Origin: Lachnospiraceae bacterium OM04-12BH
Lineage (GTDB): Bacteria; Bacillota; Clostridia; Lachnospirales; Lachnospiraceae
Direction: 5' to 3'
DNA length: 64,000 nucleotides
NCBI GenBank assembly: GCA_003490145.1
Contig: QULQ01000003.1
Span: 161,722-225,721 of the forward strand
The position numbers and the translations under genes are program-made. How positions within the stretch are numbered: the first letter of the stretch is position 1; each line of letters begins with the position of its first letter. Below are positions 54,534 through 63,483 of this stretch, piece after piece. Below the pieces are notes generated by a model. That model saw only the letters and a program-made list of their open reading frames with translations, made no database searches and had not been told where the DNA came from.

Positions 54534-55550
54534 ATGAGCAGATATCCGGACGATAAGATGTCAGGTGTACAGAAGGCAGCGATCCTTTTGATCGCCCTTG
54601 GACCAGAGAGGTCTTCTTCTATATTTAAGCATCTGAAGGAAGACGAAATTGAAGAGCTGACACTTGAAATTGCAAATACACGGAGTATTACGCCGCAGAT
54701 CAAGGAAGACGTGATCAACGAATTCTATGAGATCTGTCTGGCACAGCAGTATATCGCAGAAGGTGGTATCGGTTATGCCAAGGAAGTCCTTGAGAAATCA
54801 CTTGGTGCAGATAAGGCAATGGATGTGATCGGCAAGCTGACAGCGTCCCTGCAGGTAAAACCTTTCGAATTTGTGCGGAAGACAGATGCTTCCCAGCTGC
54901 TGAATTTCATTCAGGATGAGCATCCTCAGACGATCGCCCTGATCCTGTCCTATCTGCCGGCCGGACAGGCAGCGATGATCATATCAGCACTGCCGCCGGA
55001 GCGGCAGTCCGATGTGGCAAAGCGTATTGCCATGATGGACAGAACAAGTCCGGATGTGATCAAAGAGGTGGAAAAGGTGCTGGAATCCAAGCTTTCGTCA
55101 CTGGTCAACCAGGATTACACGATCATTGGCGGTGTAGACGCAGTGGTAGATATCCTGAACACGGTAGACCGTGGAACGGAGAAGCATATTATGGAAACAC
55201 TGGAGATCGAGGAGCCGGAGCTGGCAGACGAGATCCGGAAGAAGATGTTTGTATTCGAGGATATCCTGCTGCTTGATGACAGGGCAATCCAGAGAGTTCT
55301 TCGTGATGTGGACAATAATGACCTTGCCCTTGCACTTAAGGGCGCTAATGAGCAGGTGCAGACAGCTATCTTCAACAACATGTCCAAGCGTCTTGCAGTT
55401 ATGATCAAGGAAGACATGGAGTTCATGGGGCCTGTCCGTATGAAGGACGTGGAAGAGGCACAGCAGAAGATCGTAAACATCATCAGAAAGCTGGAGGATT
55501 CTGCCGAAATTGTTATTTCCAGAGGCGGAGGAGACGAGATCGTTGTTTAA
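54534..55550 (+). CDS. fliG: Flagellar motor switch protein FliG
   Basis: This 338-residue switch protein couples stator force to rotor. It has the N-terminal MSGVQKAAILLIALGPERSS block, the EHPQTIALILSYLP armadillo motif and the C-terminal torque helix MFVFEDILLLDDRAIQRVLRDV with its charged residues. It starts 4 bp after fliF. Confidence 0.97.
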   Translation: MSRYPDDKMSGVQKAAILLIALGPERSSSIFKHLKEDEIEELTLEIANTRSITPQIKEDVINEFYEICLAQQYIAEGGIGYAKEVLEKSLGADKAMDVIGKLTASLQVKPFEFVRKTDASQLLNFIQDEHPQTIALILSYLPAGQAAMIISALPPERQSDVAKRIAMMDRTSPDVIKEVEKVLESKLSSLVNQDYTIIGGVDAVVDILNTVDRGTEKHIMETLEIEEPELADEIRKKMFVFEDILLLDDRAIQRVLRDVDNNDLALALKGANEQVQTAIFNNMSKRLAVMIKEDMEFMGPVRMKDVEEAQQKIVNIIRKLEDSAEIVISRGGGDEIVV

Positions 55551-56388
55551 GAATTTGTATAAATCCGGACTGATCCATATGGACAGTGAGGACAAACGTA
55601 TCATAGACAATAATGCACTGGCTGAAAAGAAGCTGGATAAAGTACTTCACAGTGCTTCTTTTCAGAGTACTGCTGAAAGCAATACGCAGGAAATATCAGG
55701 AGAACCAGAGGACACAGAAGTGGTAGATGCGCTTTTAAATGACACTGGTTCTGATTCCCCGGAAGAAGAAAAAAATGCGCTGAAGCAGGAAATCGAGGAA
55801 GCCAGGAATGAGCTTGAAAAGATCAGGTCACAGACGGATGAGATGATCGCACAGGCGAAGGAGCAGACTGCGGAGATCCAGAAAAAGGCCTATGAGGAAG
55901 CCAGAGAAGACGGCTACCGGGATGGGGAACGCCAGGGAAGGCAGGAAGCAGAGGCTGTAAAAGCGGAATACCAGCAGAAGCTTAAGGAGCTGCAGGCTGC
56001 CTTTGAAAAGGAAGAACGGGAGCTGGAACCCCGGTTCATTGAGGCACTGACAGGAATTTATGAACATATATTCAAAGTCGATCTTTCAGACTATCATGAG
56101 CTGGTGACCACACTGCTTTGTAATACCATGCAGAAGATCGAAGGGTGCAGGAATCTCCTGATCCATGTATCCGGAAATGATTATAAGAATGTGAAAGAAA
56201 ATAAGGAACGGCTTCAGAAAGAGGCGGGTGGAAGCACAGTATCTGTTGAAATTGCAGAGGATAAGACACTTTCTGCCGGACAGGCCATGATCGAAACAGA
56301 AAACGGAGTATATGACTGCAGCCTGGATACAGAGCTTTCTGAACTTACGAGGAAGCTGAAGCTCCTTTCCTATGAAGCTTTGAAGTAG
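55543..56388 (+). CDS. fliH: Flagellar export regulator FliH
   Basis: This protein of about 281 residues regulates the FliI ATPase. A long charged coiled coil (about residues 75-170) contains the repeated Glu/Lys/Gln pattern and glycine-type DGYRDGERQGRQEA. I choose TTG 55543 (LFKNLYKSGLI), preceded by GGAGGAG and overlapping the fliG stop, which gives coupling; TTG 55510 is an alternative. Confidence 0.85.
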   Translation: MFKNLYKSGLIHMDSEDKRIIDNNALAEKKLDKVLHSASFQSTAESNTQEISGEPEDTEVVDALLNDTGSDSPEEEKNALKQEIEEARNELEKIRSQTDEMIAQAKEQTAEIQKKAYEEAREDGYRDGERQGRQEAEAVKAEYQQKLKELQAAFEKEERELEPRFIEALTGIYEHIFKVDLSDYHELVTTLLCNTMQKIEGCRNLLIHVSGNDYKNVKENKERLQKEAGGSTVSVEIAEDKTLSAGQAMIETENGVYDCSLDTELSELTRKLKLLSYEALK

Positions 56389-56402
56389 AGGTTTTAAAAG
56401 AA

Positions 56403-57725
56403 GTGGGACTGACCATTGATTGGGATAAATATAACAAGGTACTGCAGGAAGACCTTTTCAAGGTAAGAGGAAGGGTTGTAAATGTGGTAGGTCTGACGAC
56501 AGAGTCGAAGGGACCCCAGGCAAAGCTGGGAGATATCTGCCTGATCTCCTCCCGAAATGGAGGAACAGAGGAAAAGCCGGTTCAGGCGGAGGTTGTCGGC
56601 TTTAAGGAAGGAAAGGTCCTGCTGATGCCCTATGATAAGGTAGAGGGGATCGGACCGGGAAGTGTCGTAGAGAATACAGGGCATGCCCTTACAGTAAAGG
56701 TATCAGAGGAGCTGCTTGGAAAAACACTGAACGGCCTTGGCAGGATGGAAGGGGAGCAGCTGCATGGCGGCATTGACTACCCGGTAGAAGCACCACCGCC
56801 GGATCCTATGAGCCGTAAGATTATCTGTGATGTACTGCCGCTTGGTGTGAAAGCAGTAGATGGACTGATCACAGTCGGCAAGGGACAGCGTATCGGGATC
56901 TTCGCAGGCTCCGGTGTTGGCAAATCGACCCTTATGGGTATGTTTGCCAGAAATACAAAAGCAGATATCAACGTCATTGCACTGATCGGAGAACGTGGAC
57001 GTGAGGTGCGCGAGTTTATAGAGAGAGATCTCGGGGAAGAGGGCATGAAGCGGTCAGTGGTCGTGGTTGCCACATCCGACAGACCGGCGCTTGAAAGAAA
57101 AAGAGCAGCCCAGACTGCGACTGCGATCGCAGAGTACTTCCGGGATCAGGGAAAGGATGTCCTTCTGATGATGGACTCCCTGACACGTTTTTCCATGGCA
57201 CAGAGGGAAATCGGGTTGGCGAGCGGTGAGCCGCCGGTATCCAGGGGATACCCGCCAAGCGTATATTCTGAAATGCCAAGACTGTTAGAACGGGCAGGCT
57301 GTTCGGACAGGGGATCTATTACAGGACTGTATACCGTGCTTGTAGACGGTGATGACTTTAATGAACCGATCACAGATACAGCAAGAAGCATCCTGGATGG
57401 TCATATCATGCTGAACAGGAAGCTGGCCCATAAGAATCATTATCCGGCTATTGATGTGCTGCAGAGTATATCAAGATGTATGAGCCAGATCGCAACAAGG
57501 GAGCATAAGCAGCTGGCTGGCAAACTGAAGAATGTCATGGCAACCTATAATGAGGCAGAGGATCTGATCAATATTGGCGCTTATAAGGCGGGGAGCAATC
57601 CTGAGATTGACTATGCGGTCAGCAAGATCCGGGAGGTAAATGCCTTTCTGCAGCAGGATGTCAATGACAAATTTACCTTTGAAGAAACGATACAGCTGCT
57701 GGAGCATATTTTTGAAGGATCCTGA
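56403..57725 (+). CDS. fliI: Flagellar export ATPase FliI
   Basis: This 440-residue F1-beta-like ATPase energises flagellar protein export. Walker A is GSGVGKSTLMG, Walker B VLLMMDSLTRF, with GERGREVREFIERDLG and SRGYPPSVYSEMPRLLERAG. The start is GTG 56403, with only a weak ribosome site. It works with FliH and FliJ encoded on either side. Confidence 0.96.
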   Translation: MGLTIDWDKYNKVLQEDLFKVRGRVVNVVGLTTESKGPQAKLGDICLISSRNGGTEEKPVQAEVVGFKEGKVLLMPYDKVEGIGPGSVVENTGHALTVKVSEELLGKTLNGLGRMEGEQLHGGIDYPVEAPPPDPMSRKIICDVLPLGVKAVDGLITVGKGQRIGIFAGSGVGKSTLMGMFARNTKADINVIALIGERGREVREFIERDLGEEGMKRSVVVVATSDRPALERKRAAQTATAIAEYFRDQGKDVLLMMDSLTRFSMAQREIGLASGEPPVSRGYPPSVYSEMPRLLERAGCSDRGSITGLYTVLVDGDDFNEPITDTARSILDGHIMLNRKLAHKNHYPAIDVLQSISRCMSQIATREHKQLAGKLKNVMATYNEAEDLINIGAYKAGSNPEIDYAVSKIREVNAFLQQDVNDKFTFEETIQLLEHIFEGS

Positions 57726-57730
57726 TAATT

Positions 57731-58186
57731 ATGGCAAAGTTTATTTACCGGATGCAGAGCATCCTGGACATCAAACAGAAGCTGGAAGAACAGGCCAAAA
57801 ATGAATTTGCAAAGGCAAGACTGCAGCTGACGCTGGAGGAAGATAAGCTGCAGAAGCTGAAGGAAAGAAAAGATGCTTACGTGGAAGAAGGAAGAAAACT
57901 CCAGGAAAGCGGACTGAATGTAAGAGATATCCTGGAAAACCGGGATGCCATAGAGAATATGAAGAGGCTTATCACAGCCCAGCAGAGGACTGTGGAAAAG
58001 GCGGAAAAGGTGTTGGAGGAGGCCAGGGAAAAGCTGACGGAAGCAATGAAGGAAAGCAAAACCCAGGAGAAACTGAAGGAAAAGGCCTTTGAAAGCTTTA
58101 TGAAAGAAGAAAATGCCAGAGAATCCAAGGAAATTGATGAACTGGTAAGCTACACCTATGGACAGAAAAGAAACAGTGGAGAATAA
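57731..58186 (+). CDS. fliJ: Flagellar export chaperone FliJ
   Basis: This 151-residue protein is almost wholly a charged coiled coil, starting MAKFIYRMQSILDIKQKLEEQ. That opening and the position behind fliI identify FliJ, the central stalk of the export ATPase. It starts 5 bp after fliI and ends 3 bp before the next gene. Confidence 0.92.
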   Translation: MAKFIYRMQSILDIKQKLEEQAKNEFAKARLQLTLEEDKLQKLKERKDAYVEEGRKLQESGLNVRDILENRDAIENMKRLITAQQRTVEKAEKVLEEAREKLTEAMKESKTQEKLKEKAFESFMKEENARESKEIDELVSYTYGQKRNSGE

Positions 58187-58189
58187 AAT

Positions 58190-59071
58190 ATGCCGTTGGA
58201 TGATGAAATGACACCGGATGACGCCAAAGCTGAAAAAAAGCGTCTGAAGGATGAAAAGAAAAAACTGAAAAACGAGCAGAAGGAGCAGAAAAAGCTGGCC
58301 AGGCAGAAGGCGAAGGAAATTGCAGGACGTGAGGCTGAGCTTGAAGAGGACGATGATGGAAACCAGGGATCTGTATTTGCAGTTACCTTTGTGATCGTGC
58401 TGATCTGGGTAGCGATCCTGTGCCTGATCGTCAAGCTTGATTTTGGCGGATTCGGAAGCAACGTGCTGACACCGGTTTTAAAGGATGTGCCGGTCTTAAA
58501 TCTGATCCTGCCAAAGAATACAGATGTCGCCGTGGATGAGAGCGACAGCGGCTCTTACGGAGGCTACGACAACCTGAAGGATGCCGTAGATTATATCAAG
58601 GAGCTGGAGCTGGAGCTGGAACGTGCCAAGTCGGCAGAGACGACCAGCACAGATGAAGTAAAGGAGCTTCAGGCTGAGGTAGACAGACTGAAGACCTTTG
58701 AGGACAGCCAGGTGGAGTTCCAGCGGATCAAAACAGAGTTTTACGAAGAAGTAGTTTATTCGGATAAAGGACCGGGGATCGAGGAGTATAAGAAGTATTA
58801 CGAGGAAATCGATCCTGCAGCCGCAGAGTACCTGTATAAGCAGGTCGTACAGCAGACGGAAGAAACAGACGAAGTCAAGAATTACGCCATGGCCTATTCG
58901 TCCATGAAGCCCAAGGAAGCGGCAGCTATCTTTGAGGCAATGACGGATAATCTGGATCTGGCTGCCCGCATCCTGAATGCCATGGAAGCGGAAGACAGAG
59001 GAAAGATCCTTGGTGTCATGGATCCTGAAGTGGCAGCTAAGCTGACCAAGATCATGGATCCTGAATCTTAA
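58190..59071 (+). CDS. MotE-like protein with MgtE N-terminal-type domain
   Basis: This 293-residue bitopic protein has a highly charged cytoplasmic N-terminus (1-60), a transmembrane helix (62-82) and a coiled coil (about 115-165). A C-terminal helical repeat follows (AMAYSSMKPKEAAAIFEAMTDN and ILGVMDPEVAAKLTKIMD), the MgtE intracellular N-domain type. Such proteins between fliJ and fliK are known as MotE/FlbB-like motility factors that support the stator or export gate. Confidence 0.8.
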   Translation: MPLDDEMTPDDAKAEKKRLKDEKKKLKNEQKEQKKLARQKAKEIAGREAELEEDDDGNQGSVFAVTFVIVLIWVAILCLIVKLDFGGFGSNVLTPVLKDVPVLNLILPKNTDVAVDESDSGSYGGYDNLKDAVDYIKELELELERAKSAETTSTDEVKELQAEVDRLKTFEDSQVEFQRIKTEFYEEVVYSDKGPGIEEYKKYYEEIDPAAAEYLYKQVVQQTEETDEVKNYAMAYSSMKPKEAAAIFEAMTDNLDLAARILNAMEAEDRGKILGVMDPEVAAKLTKIMDPES

Positions 59072-59152
59072 GAAAACGCCTGTTTTTACCGATATATTTT
59101 TTGTACCTTGATAAAAAGTCTGAAGGGACTAATAGAGAATGGAGGAATGTGA

Positions 59153-60544
59153 ATGACAAGCACACCTGTAAGAAGCTCAGACTCTCTGATGAATCTTGTG
59201 GGAAAGACAGCGCAGACAACATTCTCAGGTATCAAAAATGCAGGAGGCACAAGCTTTGGTGATGTCATGGGAAAGACATCTGGCAGCGATGAAACAGCTG
59301 CTGCAGCGCAGAATGTGAAGAAAACCGGAAATACGGGAGAGTCCATCAGGGACAAACTTGGATCAGCCGGTAAGAGCACACAGACACTGAAGCCAAAGAA
59401 TGGTGTAAAGGAAGAAAAGGACACCGGTGCTCTGGAAGATGCAGTGACAAAGGCAGGACAGGAGCTGGCAGCCAGTGTGGCCAGGGAGATGAACGTATCA
59501 GAGGCAGATGTTGAGGCTGCCATGGACGAACTTTCTCTTACACCGGCAGATCTGTTAAATGCAGAGAACCTGACTGAGCTTATAGTAGCACTTTCAGGGG
59601 CGGATGACTCCATGGCTCTTCTGACAGATGAAGGTCTGTATGATAATGTACAGAATCTTCTGATGCAGCTTTCCGATGTGAAGGAGGGACTGATGGAGGA
59701 ATTTTCCTTAAGTCCGCAGGAGCTTACGCAGAGCCTTGCAGAACTGCAGGAGATACCTGAACAGGTGACAGAAAATGTCACAGGAATGAAGAACACAGAA
59801 AACGCAGTGCCGGAAGAAAATGTACGGACTGCAGATGTTCCGGAAGAAAGCGCCAGAATGGATGGGACTATAACCATTCAGAAGGAAGGTATGACAGAAG
59901 AAGCAGTTTCTGAAAAGCATACCGGAGAACATACATCCCACGAGGATGGAAAACAGGAGACTGGAAGCAGAGGACAGCACATGGGAGAAGCAGCCCCGGT
60001 GCATAATAATGTTCTTTTGCAGAAGGAAACAGAAGCACCCCTGCAGATGCAGGAAAGTGCAGCGTATGCGGAAAGCAGTACGCAGACACAGGAGATCATG
60101 GATCAGATCATGGATTACATGAAGGTACAGTTAAAGCCGGAAATGGATCAGCTGGAAATGCAGCTTCATCCGGAAACACTGGGAACACTGAAGATCCAGC
60201 TTGTGTCAAAGGGCGGTGAAGTGACCGCACATTTCCAGGTACAGAATGAAAGTGTAAGGGCAGCGATTGAAAGCCAGATGACAGTTCTTAAGAATACCCT
60301 TGAAGAACAGGGTGTGAAGATAGAAGCTGTAGAGGTGACTGTAGAGAGCCACGCATTTGAAAGCAATCTGTACAAGGGACAGGACAGAGGAAATGAAAAC
60401 CTCTATCAGGATAAGAAAAAAGCAAGAAGACGTCTGAATCTGAATGCCTTATCGGATGATTTCGAGGAGACGGCAGAGGAAGAGGAGCGTCTGGCAGCAA
60501 GCATGATGAAAGCAAATGGCACGACGGTAGATTATACCGCATAG
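59153..60544 (+). CDS. fliK: Hook-length control protein FliK
   Basis: This 463-residue secreted molecular ruler has a disordered Thr/Glu/Gly-rich N-terminal half and a C-terminal Flg_hook domain (about 325-410). The latter is marked by QLEMQLHPETLGTLKIQLVSKGG and HFQVQNESVRAAIESQM, the substrate-switch domain. The GGAGGAATG region gives the ribosome site for ATG 59153. Confidence 0.93.
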   Translation: MTSTPVRSSDSLMNLVGKTAQTTFSGIKNAGGTSFGDVMGKTSGSDETAAAAQNVKKTGNTGESIRDKLGSAGKSTQTLKPKNGVKEEKDTGALEDAVTKAGQELAASVAREMNVSEADVEAAMDELSLTPADLLNAENLTELIVALSGADDSMALLTDEGLYDNVQNLLMQLSDVKEGLMEEFSLSPQELTQSLAELQEIPEQVTENVTGMKNTENAVPEENVRTADVPEESARMDGTITIQKEGMTEEAVSEKHTGEHTSHEDGKQETGSRGQHMGEAAPVHNNVLLQKETEAPLQMQESAAYAESSTQTQEIMDQIMDYMKVQLKPEMDQLEMQLHPETLGTLKIQLVSKGGEVTAHFQVQNESVRAAIESQMTVLKNTLEEQGVKIEAVEVTVESHAFESNLYKGQDRGNENLYQDKKKARRRLNLNALSDDFEETAEEEERLAASMMKANGTTVDYTA

Positions 60545-60570
60545 GACGTGCAGAAAGGAGTACATAACAG

Positions 60571-61293
60571 ATGGGCGTCAGCGCAGTAGTTAAAAATGGT
60601 GAGATCCAGGAAACCGCATCCCAGTCTTCCGTAAAGCAGGCCACCACATCCAAGAATGGAATGGATAAGGAAGCGTTCTTACAGCTTCTGGTAGCACAGA
60701 TGAAATATCAGGATCCCCTGGAGCCTACCTCAAACACGGAATATATTTCCCAGTATGCAACCTTCTCACAGGTAGAGCAGATGCAGAATATGTCAGCTAC
60801 ACTGGAATTATCAAGGGCATCTTCCATGGTAGGAAAGCAGGTACTGATCCAGACAACGGATTCTGCCGGAAATACCAAGGAAGTACAGGGCATGGTTGAG
60901 TACGTGAAGTATGAAAACAACAAGGCATATGTTTCTATTGATGGTACCTTATATTCTATCGATGATGTGTCTGCAGTGATAGGCCAGGATTATCAGGATG
61001 CAGTTGATCTGGCACAGCTGTTTATTAAGACACTGTATGACCTGCCGGATGTTTCTGAGCTCACGCTGGAGCATAAGGACAAGGTTGAGACTCTCCAGAA
61101 GGCTTATAATGCCATGACAGATTACCAGAAGAGCTTTATCTCAGCAAGTGATGTGAAAAAACTGCAGAGCTATATAGACAGGATCACGGCACTTAAAGAA
61201 GAGAATAAGACTGAGAACAGCGATAAGACAGAAGGCGGAGAAGGGTCTGAAGGAAAGGATCCTGCAGGTAAGGATACTGAGAAAACCGAATAA
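60571..61293 (+). CDS. flgD: Hook cap protein FlgD with extra domain
   Basis: This 240-residue hook-capping protein has an N-terminal secretion and FlgD core (about 30-140: FLQLLVAQMKYQDPLEPTSN, FSQVEQMQNMS). The usual C-terminal FLG_FnIII-like domain is not evident. Residues 145-210 instead form a three-helix-like unit (LTLEHKDKVETLQKAYNAMT then DYQKSFI) resembling repeats of clostridial surface proteins. A charged Glu/Gly/Lys tail (211-240) ends the protein. Confidence 0.88.
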   Translation: MGVSAVVKNGEIQETASQSSVKQATTSKNGMDKEAFLQLLVAQMKYQDPLEPTSNTEYISQYATFSQVEQMQNMSATLELSRASSMVGKQVLIQTTDSAGNTKEVQGMVEYVKYENNKAYVSIDGTLYSIDDVSAVIGQDYQDAVDLAQLFIKTLYDLPDVSELTLEHKDKVETLQKAYNAMTDYQKSFISASDVKKLQSYIDRITALKEENKTENSDKTEGGEGSEGKDPAGKDTEKTE

Positions 61294-61328
61294 CAAGGAT
61301 GCAGATTCTACTCATGGAGGAGAACAGG

Positions 61329-61724
61329 ATGAAAGTGCAGGATAGTGGATTCCTTTCCCTCAGACAGGTGCAGGATCAGTACCTTTCCGGAACCGGACAG
61401 TTAAAGAAGGGGCAGGAAAGGAACGGTGTTTCCTTTCAGGATATCCTGAATAACAAGCAGGAGGAAACACAGACAGTCAGATTTTCCAAGCATGCAGCAA
61501 ACAGACTGGCAGACCGCCAGATCGAGCTTTCCAGAGGACAGCTTGACAGACTGCAGGAGGGAACTGAAAAAGCACAGCAGAAGGGAATTAAGGAGTCATT
61601 AGTGCTGGTAGACCAGCTGGCATTTATTGTTAATGTTCCGAGCAGCACCGTAGTGACTGCCATGGACAGACAGGATGCCACAGAAAACATTTTTACAAAT
61701 ATTGATGGAGCCGTTATTATTTAA
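61329..61724 (+). CDS. TIGR02530-type flagellar operon protein
   Basis: This small protein of about 131 residues belongs to the uncharacterised flagellar operon family found between flgD and flgE in Firmicutes (TIGR02530-type). It has FSKHAANRLADRQIELS and SLVLVDQLAFIVNVPSSTVVTAMD, the family blocks. I use ATG 61329 behind ATGGAGGAG; ATG 61299 is upstream in frame. Confidence 0.85.
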   Translation: MKVQDSGFLSLRQVQDQYLSGTGQLKKGQERNGVSFQDILNNKQEETQTVRFSKHAANRLADRQIELSRGQLDRLQEGTEKAQQKGIKESLVLVDQLAFIVNVPSSTVVTAMDRQDATENIFTNIDGAVII

Positions 61725-61806
61725 ACAGCCGGACCTTACGGGGGCTGATGTTCCTGACTGACAGAGGGAACAGAAGCGGCTTACACTAAAGGAGGTCATT
61801 TTTCCT

Positions 61807-63162
61807 ATGATGAGATCATTATATTCTGGTGTTGCGGGTCTTAAGACCCATCAGACCAGAATGGACGTAATTGGTAATAATATTGCAAACGTAAATACGA
61901 CAGCCTACAAGTCACAGTCTATGACATTCAGTGATCTGATGTATCAGACCACACAGGCTGCATCCGGTGCCAATCCGACAACCGGAGTAGGCGGTACCAA
62001 CGCAAGGCAGATCGGTCTTGGTGCCAAGACAAGCGCGATCAAGACAGCGATCACAACTCAGGGTGCTTCCCAGACAACAAACGATCCCTTTGATATCATG
62101 ATCACGGGGGATTCGTTCTTCATTGTAAACAACGGACAGAACAATTATTTCACCAGAGATGGTTCCTTCTACGTGGATGGCGCTGGAAATCTGGCAATGA
62201 CCAGTACCGGATACAATGTCATGGGCTGGAAGGTAGACCCGAATGATGCATCTGCGATCAAGCAGGACACTGTATCCGCCCTCCGGATCATGACAACAGA
62301 AAACATGACATATCCTCCGGAAGCGACCAAGTCAGCAAGGATTTCCGGTATTATTGATAAGAATGATACTAATGTCAACGCTGCAGCCGGAAAGATCATG
62401 AACCTGGAGTTCTATGATAATCAGGGATATAAGTATACAGCAAAGCTGAGTGTCCATTCCACAAAGGACGATGGAAAGTTTACTGTAAAGCTGGATGATA
62501 TTCTGGATTCCAAGGGAAAGACGGTGCTGCCTGACCCGACAAAGGCAAGTCTGCAGCAGAATAATGCGAATGTTACAGACCCCGTGCTGGAGTTTGATCT
62601 AAAGAATGGCTCCTTCAAGAATGTGGGAACAGCAGGAGGAACAGAAAGCACACTGACGCTGCACTTTGATACGGGAACCTTCCCGAGCTTTACTGATATC
62701 ACTATTGATTTTTCAAAATGCTCCAATCTGAACAACAACGGTTCCTCCACTGTTTCTCCGATCCGCGGAGATGCCAAGGGAAATGGCGCCGGACGTAAGG
62801 TAGGGGAAATGAGCGGGATCGAAATCCAGAAGGATGGAATGATCTATGCAAACTATGATAATGGCTGCTCCAGACTTCTTGGACAGATCGCAGTAGCAAC
62901 CTTCGCAAATGCGTCCGGTCTTGCCAAGGAAGGGGATAACCTCTATTCTGCAACACAGAACTCTGGTGATTTCGATGGTATCGGAAAAGATATTACAACT
63001 GGCGGCGGCTATATGAATAACGGTGTCCTTGAGATGAGTAATGTGGATCTTTCTTCTGAGTTTACGGAAATGATCACAACCCAGCGTGGTTTCCAGGCAA
63101 ACAGCCGTATCATTACCGTATCAGATACATTACTCGAGGAGCTGACCAACCTGAAACGATAA
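61807..63162 (+). CDS. flgE: Flagellar hook protein FlgE
   Basis: This 451-residue hook subunit has the N-terminal rod/hook signature SLYSGVAGLKTHQTRMDVIGNN and IANVNTTAYKSQSMTFSDL. The C-terminal SSEFTEMITTQRGFQANSRII closes the D0 helix. The middle D1/D2 region is Asp/Thr/Lys-rich. An ideal AAAGGAGG precedes the ATG. Two hairpins follow in the 115-bp gap before flbD. Confidence 0.95.
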   Translation: MMRSLYSGVAGLKTHQTRMDVIGNNIANVNTTAYKSQSMTFSDLMYQTTQAASGANPTTGVGGTNARQIGLGAKTSAIKTAITTQGASQTTNDPFDIMITGDSFFIVNNGQNNYFTRDGSFYVDGAGNLAMTSTGYNVMGWKVDPNDASAIKQDTVSALRIMTTENMTYPPEATKSARISGIIDKNDTNVNAAAGKIMNLEFYDNQGYKYTAKLSVHSTKDDGKFTVKLDDILDSKGKTVLPDPTKASLQQNNANVTDPVLEFDLKNGSFKNVGTAGGTESTLTLHFDTGTFPSFTDITIDFSKCSNLNNNGSSTVSPIRGDAKGNGAGRKVGEMSGIEIQKDGMIYANYDNGCSRLLGQIAVATFANASGLAKEGDNLYSATQNSGDFDGIGKDITTGGGYMNNGVLEMSNVDLSSEFTEMITTQRGFQANSRIITVSDTLLEELTNLKR

Positions 63163-63178
63163 GACAGACAGTAAGGGG

Positions 63179-63250
63179 CTGACAGCAGCATAGGCAGCTG
63201 TCAGAGCAAAATTTAAAACAGAAATTCTGGGGGAACCGGGAGCCGGTTCC
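63179..63250 (+). promoter_or_regulatory. Two hairpins after flgE
   Basis: CTGACAGC (63179-63186) pairs with GCTGTCAG (63197-63204), and GGAACCGG (63232-63239) with CCGGTTCC (63243-63250). Neither has a good T tract, so partial termination or RNA 3'-end protection is more likely than full termination. Confidence 0.5.
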
Positions 63251-63277
63251 TTCAGATATTTTGGAGGAAAAGCAGCA

Positions 63278-63463
63278 GTGATAGAGGTAACCAAGATCAA
63301 CGGGACTAAAGTACTGGTGAATCCGGATCTGATCGAAGTTGTTGAAGAAACACCGGATACTGTGGTATTCTTTACCACGGGCAGAAAAATAATTATAAAA
63401 GAAAGTAGACAAGAGATAAAAAATCTTGTAAAATCTTATAGAAAGGAAATTTTTGCACATTAA
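63278..63463 (+). CDS. flbD: Flagellar protein FlbD (SwrD)
   Basis: This 61-residue protein of the FlbD/SwrD family (IEVTKINGTKVLVNPDLIEVVEETPDTVV) increases flagellar motor power in Bacillus (known). The start is GTG 63278, 6 bp after GGAGGAA. It lies between flgE and motA. Confidence 0.9.
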   Translation: MIEVTKINGTKVLVNPDLIEVVEETPDTVVFFTTGRKIIIKESRQEIKNLVKSYRKEIFAH

Positions 63464-63483
63464 CGCAAAAACAGGTATTAATC

